Below the pieces are notes generated by a model, which saw only the letters and a list, made by a program, of their open reading frames with translations, did not search any database and was not told the origin of the DNA. A stretch of 64,000 bases of DNA, taken from contig CALBKH010000084.1 of NCBI GenBank assembly GCA_937892955.1, forward strand, positions 119,535 to 183,534, in the 5' to 3' direction. The translations under genes were made by a program, and so were the position numbers. Source of the stretch: an uncultured Alphaproteobacteria bacterium (GTDB lineage Bacteria > Pseudomonadota > Alphaproteobacteria > Rhizobiales > Ancalomicrobiaceae). Positions 1 to 11,106 of this stretch are shown piece after piece. How positions within the stretch are numbered: position 1 is the first letter of the stretch; every line of letters begins with the position of its first letter.

Positions 1-626
1 GAGAACTGGTAGAGACCGGCGGCGATCAGCGTCGTCCCGGCGATCACCTGACTGGCCGTCGTCCCGGCCGGGGTCAGCACCCGGAGTTGGGTGAGCAGCG
101 CCTGTCCCGCCGTCGCCACCGCGGCGAAGACGATCCAGATGGTGAGATAGCCGGCGGCGATCAGCAGCGGCGACGCGGCCGGCTCACCGGCCCGCCGCTT
201 CTCCTCCGCGAGGCTGGCGAAGGAGGTGAGCACCGGTGCGGCGCTCGGCAGCATCATGGCGAAGACCATCGCCACCCACATGGCGAAGACGGTGACGACG
301 TCGCGCGCCGACCACGCTTCGCCGGTCGGCCCGCACAGCACCGTCAGCGCCGCCCGCACCTCCGCCGGCATGTCGGCGAAACCGTTGAGACGATTGAACA
401 CGCTCATGCCGGGGCCCAGCGCCGTCATGTCGGTGCCGGCGAGCATGCCGGCGACCATGGCGGCGAGCCAGATCCAGCCGACACCCGCACCGACCGCGAC
501 CGCCAGCCAGACGACGACCTTCGGCCGCGCCAGGAATGCGAAGGGTCCGGGCGAGCCGCCGCTCGGCGACGCCCCTCCCCCGTCTTCGCTCCGGGCTCCC
601 CCGGTCGATCCCACGCGCGTGTCCAT
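1..626 (-). CDS. DUF2182 family integral membrane protein (C-terminus beyond window)
   Basis: Reading leftward from an ATG at 626, the frame stays open to the window edge, so the C-terminus is missing. A short Gly/Ser-rich cytosolic N-terminus (about 30 residues) is followed by a hydrophobic helix, a loop containing GMSVFNRLNGFADMP, and a second helix with the motif WVAMVFAMMLPSAAP. The W-x-x-M-x-x-AMMLP pattern is characteristic of DUF2182, a family of predicted metal-binding membrane proteins without an established function. Codon use is typical of the window. Family assignment is by recalled motif; the function is unknown. Confidence 0.7.
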   Translation of the reverse strand, partial: MDTRVGSTGGARSEDGGGASPSGGSPGPFAFLARPKVVVWLAVAVGAGVGWIWLAAMVAGMLAGTDMTALGPGMSVFNRLNGFADMPAEVRAALTVLCGPTGEAWSARDVVTVFAMWVAMVFAMMLPSAAPVLTSFASLAEEKRRAGEPAASPLLIAAGYLTIWIVFAAVATAGQALLTQLRVLTPAGTTASQVIAGTTLIAAGLYQF

Positions 627-694
627 GCCGTCCGAGATGGGCCTTCTCCACGCCGCTGGCAAGCCCCCTCGTGGCGGCGGCGAGAACGCCTCGC

Positions 695-1102
695 TCAGAC
701 GATCGTCTCCGGCGCGGTGAACGACCAGTGCGTATGGGCGATCCGCCAGCCTTCGTCGCGCCTGCGGAAGATCTCCGAGCAGTTCCACCCGACCGTTTCG
801 CCGCCTTCGCCCCACGAGCGGAAGCGGTAGGAGAGCAGCGAGATCTCGCCGATCTCCTCGACGCGCGGCTCGAGGATCTGCCAGGCGACCACCGAGATCC
901 GGCCGCGCAACATCTCGTAATAGGCCGTCAGCGCCGCGAGCCCGTCGATGCGGCCGACGCGGAACGGGTCGAAATAGGAGACGTCGCGATCCGAGATCTC
1001 GAGAAAGCCGGACGGATCGCCGCGGCACCAGCGGGCCAGCGCGGCGCGTTCCAGAACGAGCACCGCATGCTCGTGCTCGTCTGCCGAGATCGGGGCGATC
1101 AT
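695..1102 (-). CDS. SnoaL/NTF2-like family protein
   Basis: A 135-residue protein starting at the ATG at 1102 (MIAPISADEH). Its pattern is that of the NTF2-like (SnoaL/DUF4440/CalDKII-association) fold: an N-terminal helix with ERAALARWCRGDP, then FLEISDRDVSYFDPF, a middle segment GLAALTAYYEMLRGR, and a C-terminal beta sheet ending WRIAHTHWSF. Family members are small alpha-beta cone proteins that bind or isomerise small molecules, or act as association domains, so no specific reaction can be assigned. It is divergent from the monooxygenase at 1331 with 228 bp between them, and lies 68 bp upstream of the DUF2182 gene on the same strand. Confidence 0.75.
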   Translation of the reverse strand: MIAPISADEHEHAVLVLERAALARWCRGDPSGFLEISDRDVSYFDPFRVGRIDGLAALTAYYEMLRGRISVVAWQILEPRVEEIGEISLLSYRFRSWGEGGETVGWNCSEIFRRRDEGWRIAHTHWSFTAPETIV

Positions 1103-1330
1103 GGATTCGTCCTCGGGTCCAACATACGAAAGGCGAACACGGTCGCAGGAATCGGACAAGCGACGAAATGGCATGCGAGGGCCCCGAAATCCACGCGGCC
1201 CCCGCGCCCCGCGACAGGTCTCGCCGGCCGCGCTATAGGTGACCATCCGGGGTCGCGGCTCGCCCTTGCGTTCCCATATGAAGGAAGATGTCGTCCGCGG
1301 CCTCGTCGCCGTCGTCCTCGGAGCCCGCCC

Positions 1331-2557
1331 ATGACCGCCTCGACCGCCCCCGCCACCTTCGACGTCGCCGTCGTCGGCGCCGGCCCGGCCGGGCTCGCAG
1401 CGGCCTTCCTCCTCGCCCGCACCGGCTTCGCGACCGCGCTGATCGCGCCGAAGACCCGGCCCGACGACGTCCGCACCACCGCCCTCCTCGGCGGCTCGGT
1501 CAAATTCTTCGAGACTCTCGGCCTGTGGGCGGAGATCGCCGCCGCCGGCGCGAATCTCGCGGTGATGCGTCTCGTCGACGACACCGGCCGGCTGATCCGT
1601 GCCCCCGAAGCCAGCTTCCGCGCCGCCGAGATCGGGCTCGACACCTTCGGCGTCAACATCGTCAACTCGGCCCTGACGACCATCCTCGACGCGCACGTGG
1701 CGACGGCGCCGCGTCTGACCCGCATCGAAGCCGCGGTCGAGGCCGCCGACCTCGGCACCGACACGGCTCGCCTGACGCTGTCGACCGGCGAGACCGTCGC
1801 CGCTCGCCTCGTCGTCGCCGCCGACGGTAAGAAATCGCGGCTGCGCGAGGCCGCCGGTATCGGCACCACCGCCTGGGCCCATCCCCAGTCGGCGCTGGTG
1901 CTGAACCTCTCCCATCCGGTGCCGCACCGTTTCGTCTCCACCGAATTCCACGGCCCCCACGGCCCCTACGTGCTGGTGCCGCTGCCGGGCAACCGCTCCT
2001 CGGTGGTGCTGGTCGAACGACCGCAGGAGGCCGAGCGGCTGAGGGATCTCGACGACGATGCCCTCGCCCTCGAACTCGAGCGCCGCGCCCATTCGCTCTT
2101 CGGCCGCTTCACCGTCGAGCCCGGCCGGCAGGTCTGGCCGCTCTCCTCGATGATCGCCGACAACCACGGCACGAAACGCGTGGCGCTGGTCGGCGAAGCC
2201 GCCCACACCTTCCCGCCGATCGGCGCCCAGGGGCTGAACCTGTCGTTGCGCGACATCGCCTCGCTCGCCGAGATCCTCGCCGAAGCGGCCCGCGCCAAGA
2301 AGGATATCGGATCGGAGGAGACGCTGCGCGCCTACGAGAAGTCGCGCCGCCTCGACGTCGAGACCCGCACCCGCGGTGTCGACGTCGCCAACCGGGCGCT
2401 GCTCTCCGATCTGCTGCCGGTCCAGGCGGCCCGCTCGCTCGGCTTCGCCCTCGCCAATTCCATCGGCCCGCTGCGCCGCCTCGTCATGCGCGAGGGCCTG
2501 ACCCCATCCTGGTCGACGCCACGCCTGATGCGCGGCCTCGACATCGCGGCGGTGTGA
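1331..2557 (+). CDS. UbiH/UbiF/COQ6-family FAD-dependent monooxygenase
   Basis: A 408-residue flavoprotein hydroxylase of the type that adds hydroxyl groups to the ubiquinone ring at the inner membrane. It shows the three flavin motifs of the family: the Rossmann glycine motif GAGPAG at residues 16-21, an LVVAADGKKSRLR segment (DG motif) near 160, and the second FAD motif VALVGEAAHTFPPIGAQGLN near 290 (GE instead of the usual GD). Length is typical. The ATG at 1331 is preceded by CGGAG 8 nt upstream. An 18-codon reading frame (1278-1334) ends in an ATGA overlap with this start; it may be chance. The ring position hydroxylated cannot be told from sequence alone, so no symbol is given. Confidence 0.85.
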   Translation: MTASTAPATFDVAVVGAGPAGLAAAFLLARTGFATALIAPKTRPDDVRTTALLGGSVKFFETLGLWAEIAAAGANLAVMRLVDDTGRLIRAPEASFRAAEIGLDTFGVNIVNSALTTILDAHVATAPRLTRIEAAVEAADLGTDTARLTLSTGETVAARLVVAADGKKSRLREAAGIGTTAWAHPQSALVLNLSHPVPHRFVSTEFHGPHGPYVLVPLPGNRSSVVLVERPQEAERLRDLDDDALALELERRAHSLFGRFTVEPGRQVWPLSSMIADNHGTKRVALVGEAAHTFPPIGAQGLNLSLRDIASLAEILAEAARAKKDIGSEETLRAYEKSRRLDVETRTRGVDVANRALLSDLLPVQAARSLGFALANSIGPLRRLVMREGLTPSWSTPRLMRGLDIAAV

Positions 2558-2706
2558 GCGGGGACGGTCGTTCTCGCTCCTCTCGGGGGAGCCGAAATGC
2601 GGAAGGCGCACGCTGCACCGGGTGCTCGCGGAGGGAGCCGAAGCGCCGGCCGGTGAAGTCGGAACTCGGGATTGCGGGTCCTCTGGACTCGATCGGACCA
2701 TCGGCC

Positions 2707-2823
2707 GTCGTCCCCGGCCGGAGCGCCGAAAGGCGCGGAGGGGAAGGGGACCCATTAGCCTCCCCGTGAATAGAGAGGCCAATGGGTCCCCTTCCCTCGC
2801 TCTTCGGGCTCGCCGGGGACGAC
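2707..2823. repeat. Long imperfect inverted repeat (dispersed intergenic palindrome)
   Basis: Within the 359 bp gap 2558-2916, two arms face each other: 2743-2762 (GAAGGGGACCCATTAGCCTC) and 2775-2794, complementary at 19 of 20 positions with a 12-nt loop. The similarity continues outward less perfectly to GTCGTCCCCGGC at 2707 and its complement ending at 2823. A fragment like the outer arm (CCCCGGCCGGAGCGC) recurs at the right edge of the window near 63957, suggesting a family of dispersed palindromes. It could also act as a terminator or mRNA stabiliser after the monooxygenase. Nothing else was seen in this gap. Confidence 0.7.
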
Positions 2824-2916
2824 GGCGGCGAGCGGAGTGGCGGCGTCGGCACTCGCGCGCCGTGCGAATGGTCCTCTCCACCCGCGAGGGGGAGAGACGG
2901 AGTAAGGGGTATCGCC

Positions 2917-5541
<2,625 letters not shown>

Positions 5542-5592
5542 GGTGCGATGAGCGACGCGACTTGCACCCGACGAATCCCGCGATGCCGCCCC

Positions 5593-6711
5593 TCATAGCC
5601 CCGGCGCCGGCACCACACCCGGTTCGGCGCGGAATTGCGGCGCGATCGGCACCACCGCGGCGGGCAGTACCGTGCCCGACGGGGTCGACACCGAATGGGC
5701 GAAGAGGCCGCGCGCCACGAAATGCGGATCGGCGAGCGCCTCGGCGAGGCTCGCGACCGGCGTGACGCAGAACTCGGTGCCCTCGAGCAGTTGCGCCCAC
5801 TCCGCATGGGTCCGCGCCGCCACCTTCTCGGTGACCGCCGCCCGCGTCTCCACCGGCGTCGCCCGGTCGTTCCTGAGGCTCGCCGGCAGGTCGATGACGT
5901 CGCAGAAGGCGAGCCAGAACTTCTCCTCGAGCGATCCGACCGCGAGCAGCCGCTCGTCCTTGGTGCGATAGAGCGAATAGCGCGGCAACGAGCCGACGAA
6001 GATCGGCTCGCCCGGATCGGGGAAGCGGCCGTTCACCGCCGCTTCCGCCTGCGGGAAGAAGCCGAAGGTGAACATCGCGTCGGTCATCGCGATGTCGAGA
6101 CGGGTGCCCCGCCCCGTCTTCTCGCGGCCGAGCAGCGCCAACAGGATGTTGATCACCGCCGGGAACGTGCCGCCGGCGATGTCGGCGGCGAGCAGCCCCG
6201 GCGGCGCCGGATCGACGCGCGGCAGCCGGCCGATCGACAGCGCCCCCGTCGTCGCCTGATAGTTGAGGTCGTGGCCCGGCGCCGCCGCCCGCGGACCCGT
6301 CGCGCCATAGCCGGTGATGGCGCAGTAGACGATCTTCGGATTGATCGCCGCCAGCGCCTCGTAGCCGAGACCGAGCCGCTCCATCACGCCGGGACGGAAC
6401 TGCTCCATCACCACGTCGGCCGTCTCGATCAGCGGCCTTAGCTTATCCACCGCGTCGGCGCTCTTCAGGTCGAGCGTGACGATCTCCTTGCCGCGATTGA
6501 GCACCGCGTAATAGGCCGACATCGCCTCGGCCCCGGTCCCGACGATCGGCCCGTGGATGCGCATGTCCTCGCCGCCCGGACGCTCGATCTTGATCACCCG
6601 CGCCCCGGCCTCGGCCAACATCAGCGTGGCGAGCGGCCCCGGCAGCAGGGTCGAGAAGTCGAGCACGGTGACGCCCGCGAGAGGGCGCTGATCGGCGGGA
6701 GTAGCGGTCAT
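5593..6711 (-). CDS. CaiB/BaiF family CoA-transferase/racemase (AMACR-like)
   Basis: A 372-residue member of the class III CoA-transferase fold. Residues matching the alpha-methylacyl-CoA racemase active site are present: His147-Asp148 in GHDLNY, Asp177 in LLAADIAGG, and Glu262 in VGSLEEKFW. Asp177 is the position that carries the acyl anhydride in CoA-transferases; the His and Glu are the racemase hallmarks, which favours epimerisation of 2-methylacyl-CoA esters over CoA transfer. It lies beside an AEC transporter on the same strand (135 bp gap) and close to a malyl-CoA lyase, so it could handle branched CoA esters from that lyase, or be a transferase such as mesaconyl-CoA transferase. The family call is firm; the substrate is not. 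Confidence 0.85.
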   Translation of the reverse strand: MTATPADQRPLAGVTVLDFSTLLPGPLATLMLAEAGARVIKIERPGGEDMRIHGPIVGTGAEAMSAYYAVLNRGKEIVTLDLKSADAVDKLRPLIETADVVMEQFRPGVMERLGLGYEALAAINPKIVYCAITGYGATGPRAAAPGHDLNYQATTGALSIGRLPRVDPAPPGLLAADIAGGTFPAVINILLALLGREKTGRGTRLDIAMTDAMFTFGFFPQAEAAVNGRFPDPGEPIFVGSLPRYSLYRTKDERLLAVGSLEEKFWLAFCDVIDLPASLRNDRATPVETRAAVTEKVAARTHAEWAQLLEGTEFCVTPVASLAEALADPHFVARGLFAHSVSTPSGTVLPAAVVPIAPQFRAEPGVVPAPGL

Positions 6712-6846
6712 GGGGTTTCCTCGGGATTTCGGACGTCGTTATGGGGCGGTCGATCACCGCCGAATGAAATTAGCCCGACGAGGCCGACGGCGGGAACTGC
6801 CGTTCGGTCAGAGCCGCCCCGCGTCGCGGTGCCCGCCCCCCGCGCC

Positions 6847-7800
6847 TCAGCGCACGTGCGGCAGCAGGTCGTTGGTGACCAGCCACAGGAAGCCGGTGAC
6901 CGTGACCACCGAGACCAGCGTCCCCATCAGCACGATCGTCGAGGCCTGGGAGACATGCGAGTGATATTGCTGGGCGATGACGTAGACGTTGAGCGCCGGC
7001 GGCAGGCAGGCCATCAAGAGCGCCGTCATCAGCCACACCCGATCGAAGCCGCCGATCCAGGTGAGGAGCAGGAAGACCAGCACCGGGTGGACGATCAGCT
7101 TGATGAACAGCACCACCGGGATCTCGAGCGTGATCTTCTCCACCGGGCGCAGGCCCACCGTCACGCCCATGGCGAAGAGCGCGCAAGGAGCCGCCGCCTG
7201 CATCAACGAGGTGAGCATCTTGTCGATGATGACAGGCGGGCGAACGTGCAGCGCTGCCGCCGCCACGCCGACGATGGTCGCCAGGATGAACGGATGCAGG
7301 AAGATGCGCTTGAGGATGGCGATCGCCGTCGACCACGGGCTCTGCTTCTCGCCGGCGAGCGCCATCAGGAGCGGCGCCAGCGTGAACAGCATGGCGTTGT
7401 CGAAGCAGAAGACCAGCGCCGTCGGGACCGTCGCCTCAGGCCCGAGAGCGGCGAGCGTCAGCCCCGGCCCCATGTAGCCGATGTTGGAATAGGCCCCCGC
7501 CACCGCGACGATGGTGGCGGACCGGAGATCGCCGGCGTTGAACAGGATGCCGACGAGCAGCGACACGGCGAAGACGGCATAGGTGGAGAAGGTCGTGCCG
7601 ACGATGAAGGACCAGTTGGTCAACTGCTCGATCGGCGTCTTCGACAGGAGCTGGAAGAACAGCGCCGGCAGCGACACGTAGACGATGAAGAAGTTGAGCC
7701 AGGCGAGCCCTTCGGCCGGCAGCTTGCGCAGCTTGGCCGTCGCCCAGCCGATGAAGATCAACCCGAAAAAGGGAAGCGCGAGGGAGAGAACCTGTTGCAT
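6847..7800 (-). CDS. AEC family transporter (auxin efflux carrier/MdcF-like)
   Basis: A 317-residue membrane protein with about ten helices in two inverted bundles, beginning MQQVLSLALPFFGLIFIGW. Features typical of AEC permeases are the crossover region YSNIGYMGPGL in the first half and LMACLPPALNVYVIAQQY in the second. Bacterial members move organic acids such as malate or malonate, or related anions. The position between a CaiB/BaiF gene and a malyl-CoA lyase suggests a dicarboxylate or hydroxy acid as cargo; this is inference from neighbours. It is divergent from the lyase across a 337 bp gap. Confidence 0.85.
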   Translation of the reverse strand: MQQVLSLALPFFGLIFIGWATAKLRKLPAEGLAWLNFFIVYVSLPALFFQLLSKTPIEQLTNWSFIVGTTFSTYAVFAVSLLVGILFNAGDLRSATIVAVAGAYSNIGYMGPGLTLAALGPEATVPTALVFCFDNAMLFTLAPLLMALAGEKQSPWSTAIAILKRIFLHPFILATIVGVAAAALHVRPPVIIDKMLTSLMQAAAPCALFAMGVTVGLRPVEKITLEIPVVLFIKLIVHPVLVFLLLTWIGGFDRVWLMTALLMACLPPALNVYVIAQQYHSHVSQASTIVLMGTLVSVVTVTGFLWLVTNDLLPHVR

Positions 7801-8137
7801 GGGATGCGATCGCGCCTTCCGCCGGAGACGGCCCGGTCGAGGGGAACAGCCGCCGGACGAATCTCCGCCGCACCGATCCCAATCGTTTGAAGCCGGCGAA
7901 ATCTAGGGCCAAGGCCCCCGTGTCCGTCAACCGCTCGCCGACGCAGAAGACCCATGCGCGAGGCCGCCACGTCGGACGAACCGCCACCTCGACGGTGACC
8001 CGCGACGCCGCGCCGCGCCCGATACGCCCCCCGACCTCCGTCGACTTGCGCATCCTCCGGCACCGGGATTAGATCGCGCCGATCCTTTTGCACCGCAGCG
8101 ACGGGCGATTTCGTGCGCCCGTCTTCCGGAGGTTCCC
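7801..8137. other. Divergent intergenic region between AEC transporter and malyl-CoA lyase
   Basis: This 337 bp gap must hold the promoters of both flanking genes. A GGAGG ribosome binding site sits 7 nt before the lyase ATG. No convincing operator, repeat or small gene was recognised. Confidence 0.4.
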
Positions 8138-9190
8138 ATGACGTCCAAGACCCCCAAGGCCTTCTTCAAGCCGCTCGCCATCGGCGCCCCGGAGCCCTTC
8201 CGCGAACTGCCGGTGACGCTCGAGCGCATGATCCACTTCGTGCCGCCGCACATGGAGAAGGTCCGCGCCAAGGTGCCGGAGCTCGCCGCGAAGGTCGACG
8301 TGGTGCTGGGCAACCTCGAGGACGCCATCCCCGCCGACCAGAAGATCGCCGCCCGCAAGGGCTTCATCGAAATGGGCAAGGCCACCGACTTCGCCGCCCT
8401 CGGCACGGGGCTGTGGACCCGCATCAACTGCCTGAACTCGCCCTGGGTGCTCGACGACGTCACCGAGATCGTCGCCGAACTCGGCGACAAGCTCGACGTC
8501 ATCATGCTGCCCAAGGTCGAGGGCCCCTGGGACATCCACTTCCTCGACCAGTTCCTCGCCCAGCTCGAGGCCAAGCACGGCGTGAAGAAGCCGATCCTGA
8601 TCCACGCCATCCTGGAGACGGCGGAAGGCGTCAAGAACGTCGAGGCGATCGCCACCGCGAGCCCGCGCATGCACGGCATGAGCCTCGGCCCGGCCGATCT
8701 CGCCGCCTCGCGCGGCATGAAGACCACCCGCGTCGGCGGCGGCCATCCCGAGTATCAGGTGCTCGAGGACGCCAAGGGCGACGCCCCGCGCACCCGCTTC
8801 CAGCAGGACCTGTGGCACTACACCGTCGCCAAGATGGTCGACGCCTGCCAGTCGGCCGGCATCAAGGCGTTCTACGGCCCGTTCGGCGACTTCGCCGATC
8901 TCGCCGCCTGCGAAGCGCAGTTCCGCAACGCCTTCCTCATGGGCTGCCTCGGCGCCTGGTCGCTGCACCCGACCCAGATCGACATCGCCAAGCGCGTCTT
9001 CTCGCCCGATCCGGGCGAAGTGACCTTCGCCAAGAAGATCCTCGACGCCATGCCCGACGGCACCGGCGCGGTGATGATCGACGGCAAGATGCAGGACGAC
9101 GCCACCTGGAAGCAGGCCAAGGTCATCGTCGATCTGGCGCGGCTCGTCGCCTCCAAGGACCCGGAACTGGCCGCCGCCTACGGGCTTTGA
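8138..9190 (+). CDS. mcl: L-malyl-CoA/beta-methylmalyl-CoA lyase (HpcH/HpaI aldolase family)
   Basis: A 350-residue protein of the citrate lyase beta-subunit-like TIM-barrel family. Malyl-CoA lyases reversibly split (S)-malyl-CoA into glyoxylate and acetyl-CoA, and beta-methylmalyl-CoA into glyoxylate and propionyl-CoA, in the ethylmalonyl-CoA and serine pathways. Matching segments are VVLGNLEDAIPADQK near the N-terminus, a metal-site Glu in HAILETAEGVKN, and LGPADLAASRGM. It is somewhat longer than Rhodobacter and Methylobacterium homologues (about 320). The start has GGAGG 7 nt upstream. The nearby CaiB/BaiF enzyme and AEC permease may act with it on C4-C5 acids. A citramalyl-CoA or malyl-CoA preference cannot be separated by reading alone. 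Confidence 0.85.
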   Translation: MTSKTPKAFFKPLAIGAPEPFRELPVTLERMIHFVPPHMEKVRAKVPELAAKVDVVLGNLEDAIPADQKIAARKGFIEMGKATDFAALGTGLWTRINCLNSPWVLDDVTEIVAELGDKLDVIMLPKVEGPWDIHFLDQFLAQLEAKHGVKKPILIHAILETAEGVKNVEAIATASPRMHGMSLGPADLAASRGMKTTRVGGGHPEYQVLEDAKGDAPRTRFQQDLWHYTVAKMVDACQSAGIKAFYGPFGDFADLAACEAQFRNAFLMGCLGAWSLHPTQIDIAKRVFSPDPGEVTFAKKILDAMPDGTGAVMIDGKMQDDATWKQAKVIVDLARLVASKDPELAAAYGL

Positions 9191-9795
9191 GGCGTCCCCG
9201 CGGCCGGTGCGCCGAGCGCGAGCGAGGTGCACCACCGCCCCTGCCGTGGACCGAGACGCGGAAATCACCGCCGACGCGCATCGCGCCGCCGGGTGGTACC
9301 TCACGATCTCCGTCGCGCCCCGCCGGCTGTCGGGGTGATCGCGCGAAGCGGTGCCGACATGGCTCGGAGCAAGGGAAACGCCGCGGATGTCCCTTCTCCC
9401 CCTGCGGGAGAAGGTGCCCGAAGGGCGGATGAGGGAGCTGGGCCTCTCGTCGATCCACGATGCTCGCCGATGGTCCGATCGCCGCCCGCGCGGCACCGTC
9501 TCGTCCGCCCCTTCGCAGCGCCTTCCCCGACCAGGAGGGAAGGAAGAGGGACGTCCGGATGGGTCGGAGATCTCCGAACCGACATCGAGTGATCGCCCGG
9601 GGCATGCCGTCGGCAATTGTTGCAATTCTTCGACACGACAGCAGAATTTCCCGCCGTTCGGCCTCGGCCTCGCCGTCGTGCTGCGCCGCAACCTTGACTT
9701 CGCGCCGGCCTCCATGGCCTGTGGAAGACCGACCCTCGTCATCGGGCCGCCCTCGGCGCCCGTCGACGAGCGGAGGGTGAAACAGGAGCCGGATC
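9191..9795. other. Gene-free 605 bp interval with repeat element
   Basis: No open frame here has convincing coding character. The middle is occupied by an inverted-repeat element (9391-9551). The last 80 bp precede hspQ and should contain its promoter; no clear heat-shock promoter was identified. Confidence 0.5.
9391..9551. repeat. Inverted-repeat element, CTTCTCCC family
   Basis: The left arm (about 9391-9435, starting CCCTTCTCCCCCTGCGGGAG) and the right arm (about 9500-9551) are imperfect inverse copies enclosing about 65 bp. The left arm strongly resembles the element between urtA and urtB at 19579, and part of it recurs at 63898 near the window end. It looks like a non-autonomous palindromic repeat (REP/MITE-like) rather than a simple terminator. 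Confidence 0.65.
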
Positions 9796-10152
9796 GTGAT
9801 CGGAGAACGCGAGATCGCCGAACCGCAGATGCGGATCGCCAAATACGGCATCGGTCAGGTGGTACGCCACCGCGTCTTCCCGTTCCGCGGCGTGATCTTC
9901 GACGTCGACCCGGTCTTCGCCAACACCGAGGAATGGTGGCAGGCGATCCCCGAGGACGTCCGTCCTTCCAGGGACCAGCCGTTCTACCATCTCTATGCCG
10001 AGAACGCGGAAAGCGAATACGTCGCCTACGTTTCCGAGCAGAACCTCGTGCCCGACGACAGCGGCTTGCCCCTGCGCCACCCGCAGATCGACGAGGCCTT
10101 CACCCGCACCGAGGACGGCCACTTCGTCGCTCGCCGTCAGGCGGTGAACTGA
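9796..10152 (+). CDS. hspQ: Heat shock protein HspQ (hemimethylated-DNA-binding YccV family)
   Basis: A 118-residue protein matching the HspQ/YccV family: AKYGIGQVVRHRVFPFRGVI, then DVDPVFANTEEWW, PFYHLYAENAESEYVAYVSEQNL, and a C-terminal DDS-x4-LRHPQIDE segment. In E. coli HspQ binds hemimethylated oriC DNA and is a specificity-enhancing factor for Lon protease. GTG at 9796 is taken as start because AGGAG lies 7 nt before it; an internal ATG 12 codons later has no such site. It is convergent with the TauE/SafE gene, 49 bp away. Confidence 0.92.
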   Translation: MIGEREIAEPQMRIAKYGIGQVVRHRVFPFRGVIFDVDPVFANTEEWWQAIPEDVRPSRDQPFYHLYAENAESEYVAYVSEQNLVPDDSGLPLRHPQIDEAFTRTEDGHFVARRQAVN

Positions 10153-10201
10153 AGCGGCGCCGCACCGGCGCGCCCGATCATCGATCGGACGACCAGCTCC
10201 C

Positions 10202-10996
10202 TCACCGCCAAAGCGTCTCGCGCACCACGATGTAGGTGGCGACGATCACCAGGAAGACGGCGAAGCCCTTGCGGGTGTTCTCCGGGCTCATGTGATGGGA
10301 GACGACGCCGCCGGCGAAGCTGCCGGCCACCGCCACCGCGGTGAAGATCGCCATCAACTTGAAATCGATCGCCACCGCGCCGAGATAGCCGGCGAACCCG
10401 GCGAAGGACTTGGCCGCCACCACCACCAGCGACGTGCCCACCGCCTGCTTCATCGGCAGGCCGGAGAGCAACACCAGCGCCGGCACGATCAGGAAGCCGC
10501 CGCCGACCCCGACCACGCCGGTGAGCACGCCGACGACGATGCCGTGGACGGCGATGTGGCCGGCGCTCCCCAGATCGAGGCAGACCATCCTGCCGCTCGC
10601 ATCGCCGTCGAGGCGCAACAGAGCGGTCGCCTTCGGCTCGATCTTGCGCGGATTGAGCATGCGGAACGCCGCGACGAACATGGTGCCGGCGAACAGCAGC
10701 AGTTGCAGGAGCGCCGGCACCAGGATGCCGATGCGCGCCCCGATGTAGGTGCCGATCACCCCGAAGAGGCCGAACACCGCCGCCACCGGCACGTTGATGT
10801 TGCCGCGCCGCCAATGCGTCGCCGCCGAGATCGCCGCGGTGACGCCGACGATGCCGAGGCTCATGGCGATCGCCGGCTTGGTCTCCACCCCGGCGAGATA
10901 GATCAGCGCCGGTAGCGTGATGATCGAACCGCCGGAACCGAACAGGCCGAGCATGAAGCCGGTGGCGAGACCGGCGAGGAGGGCGATGGGGGACAC
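10202..10996 (-). CDS. Sulfite exporter TauE/SafE family membrane protein
   Basis: A 264-residue permease with the internally duplicated pattern of the TauE/SafE family: GFMLGLFGSGGSIITLPALIYL near the N-terminus and GVLTGVVGVGGGFLIVPALVLL about 145 residues later, seven to eight helices in all. Relatives export sulfite, sulfoacetate or other organosulfonates and related anions. No rhodanese or BigR-type regulator adjoins it, so sulfide detoxification is not indicated. An AT-rich stretch lies just upstream. Confidence 0.88.
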   Translation of the reverse strand: MSPIALLAGLATGFMLGLFGSGGSIITLPALIYLAGVETKPAIAMSLGIVGVTAAISAATHWRRGNINVPVAAVFGLFGVIGTYIGARIGILVPALLQLLLFAGTMFVAAFRMLNPRKIEPKATALLRLDGDASGRMVCLDLGSAGHIAVHGIVVGVLTGVVGVGGGFLIVPALVLLSGLPMKQAVGTSLVVVAAKSFAGFAGYLGAVAIDFKLMAIFTAVAVAGSFAGGVVSHHMSPENTRKGFAVFLVIVATYIVVRETLWR

Positions 10997-11001
10997 GGGC
11001 G

Positions 11002-11027
11002 CTTATATCTCGTTTTGCTCATATATG
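11002..11027 (-). promoter_or_regulatory. AT-rich upstream element of the TauE/SafE gene
   Basis: Just upstream of the exporter start, an AT-rich patch stands out from the GC-rich surroundings, with TATAT on both sides of a central AAAA (read on the minus strand). It is a likely promoter or repressor site; the symmetry is partial. Confidence 0.3.
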
Positions 11028-11106
11028 CGCGCCGAACCTAGAGATCCCTCGCCACAGCGTCAACGCGGCCCCCCGCCGCGAACCCGTGGATCGACCGGAC
11101 GTTGCG

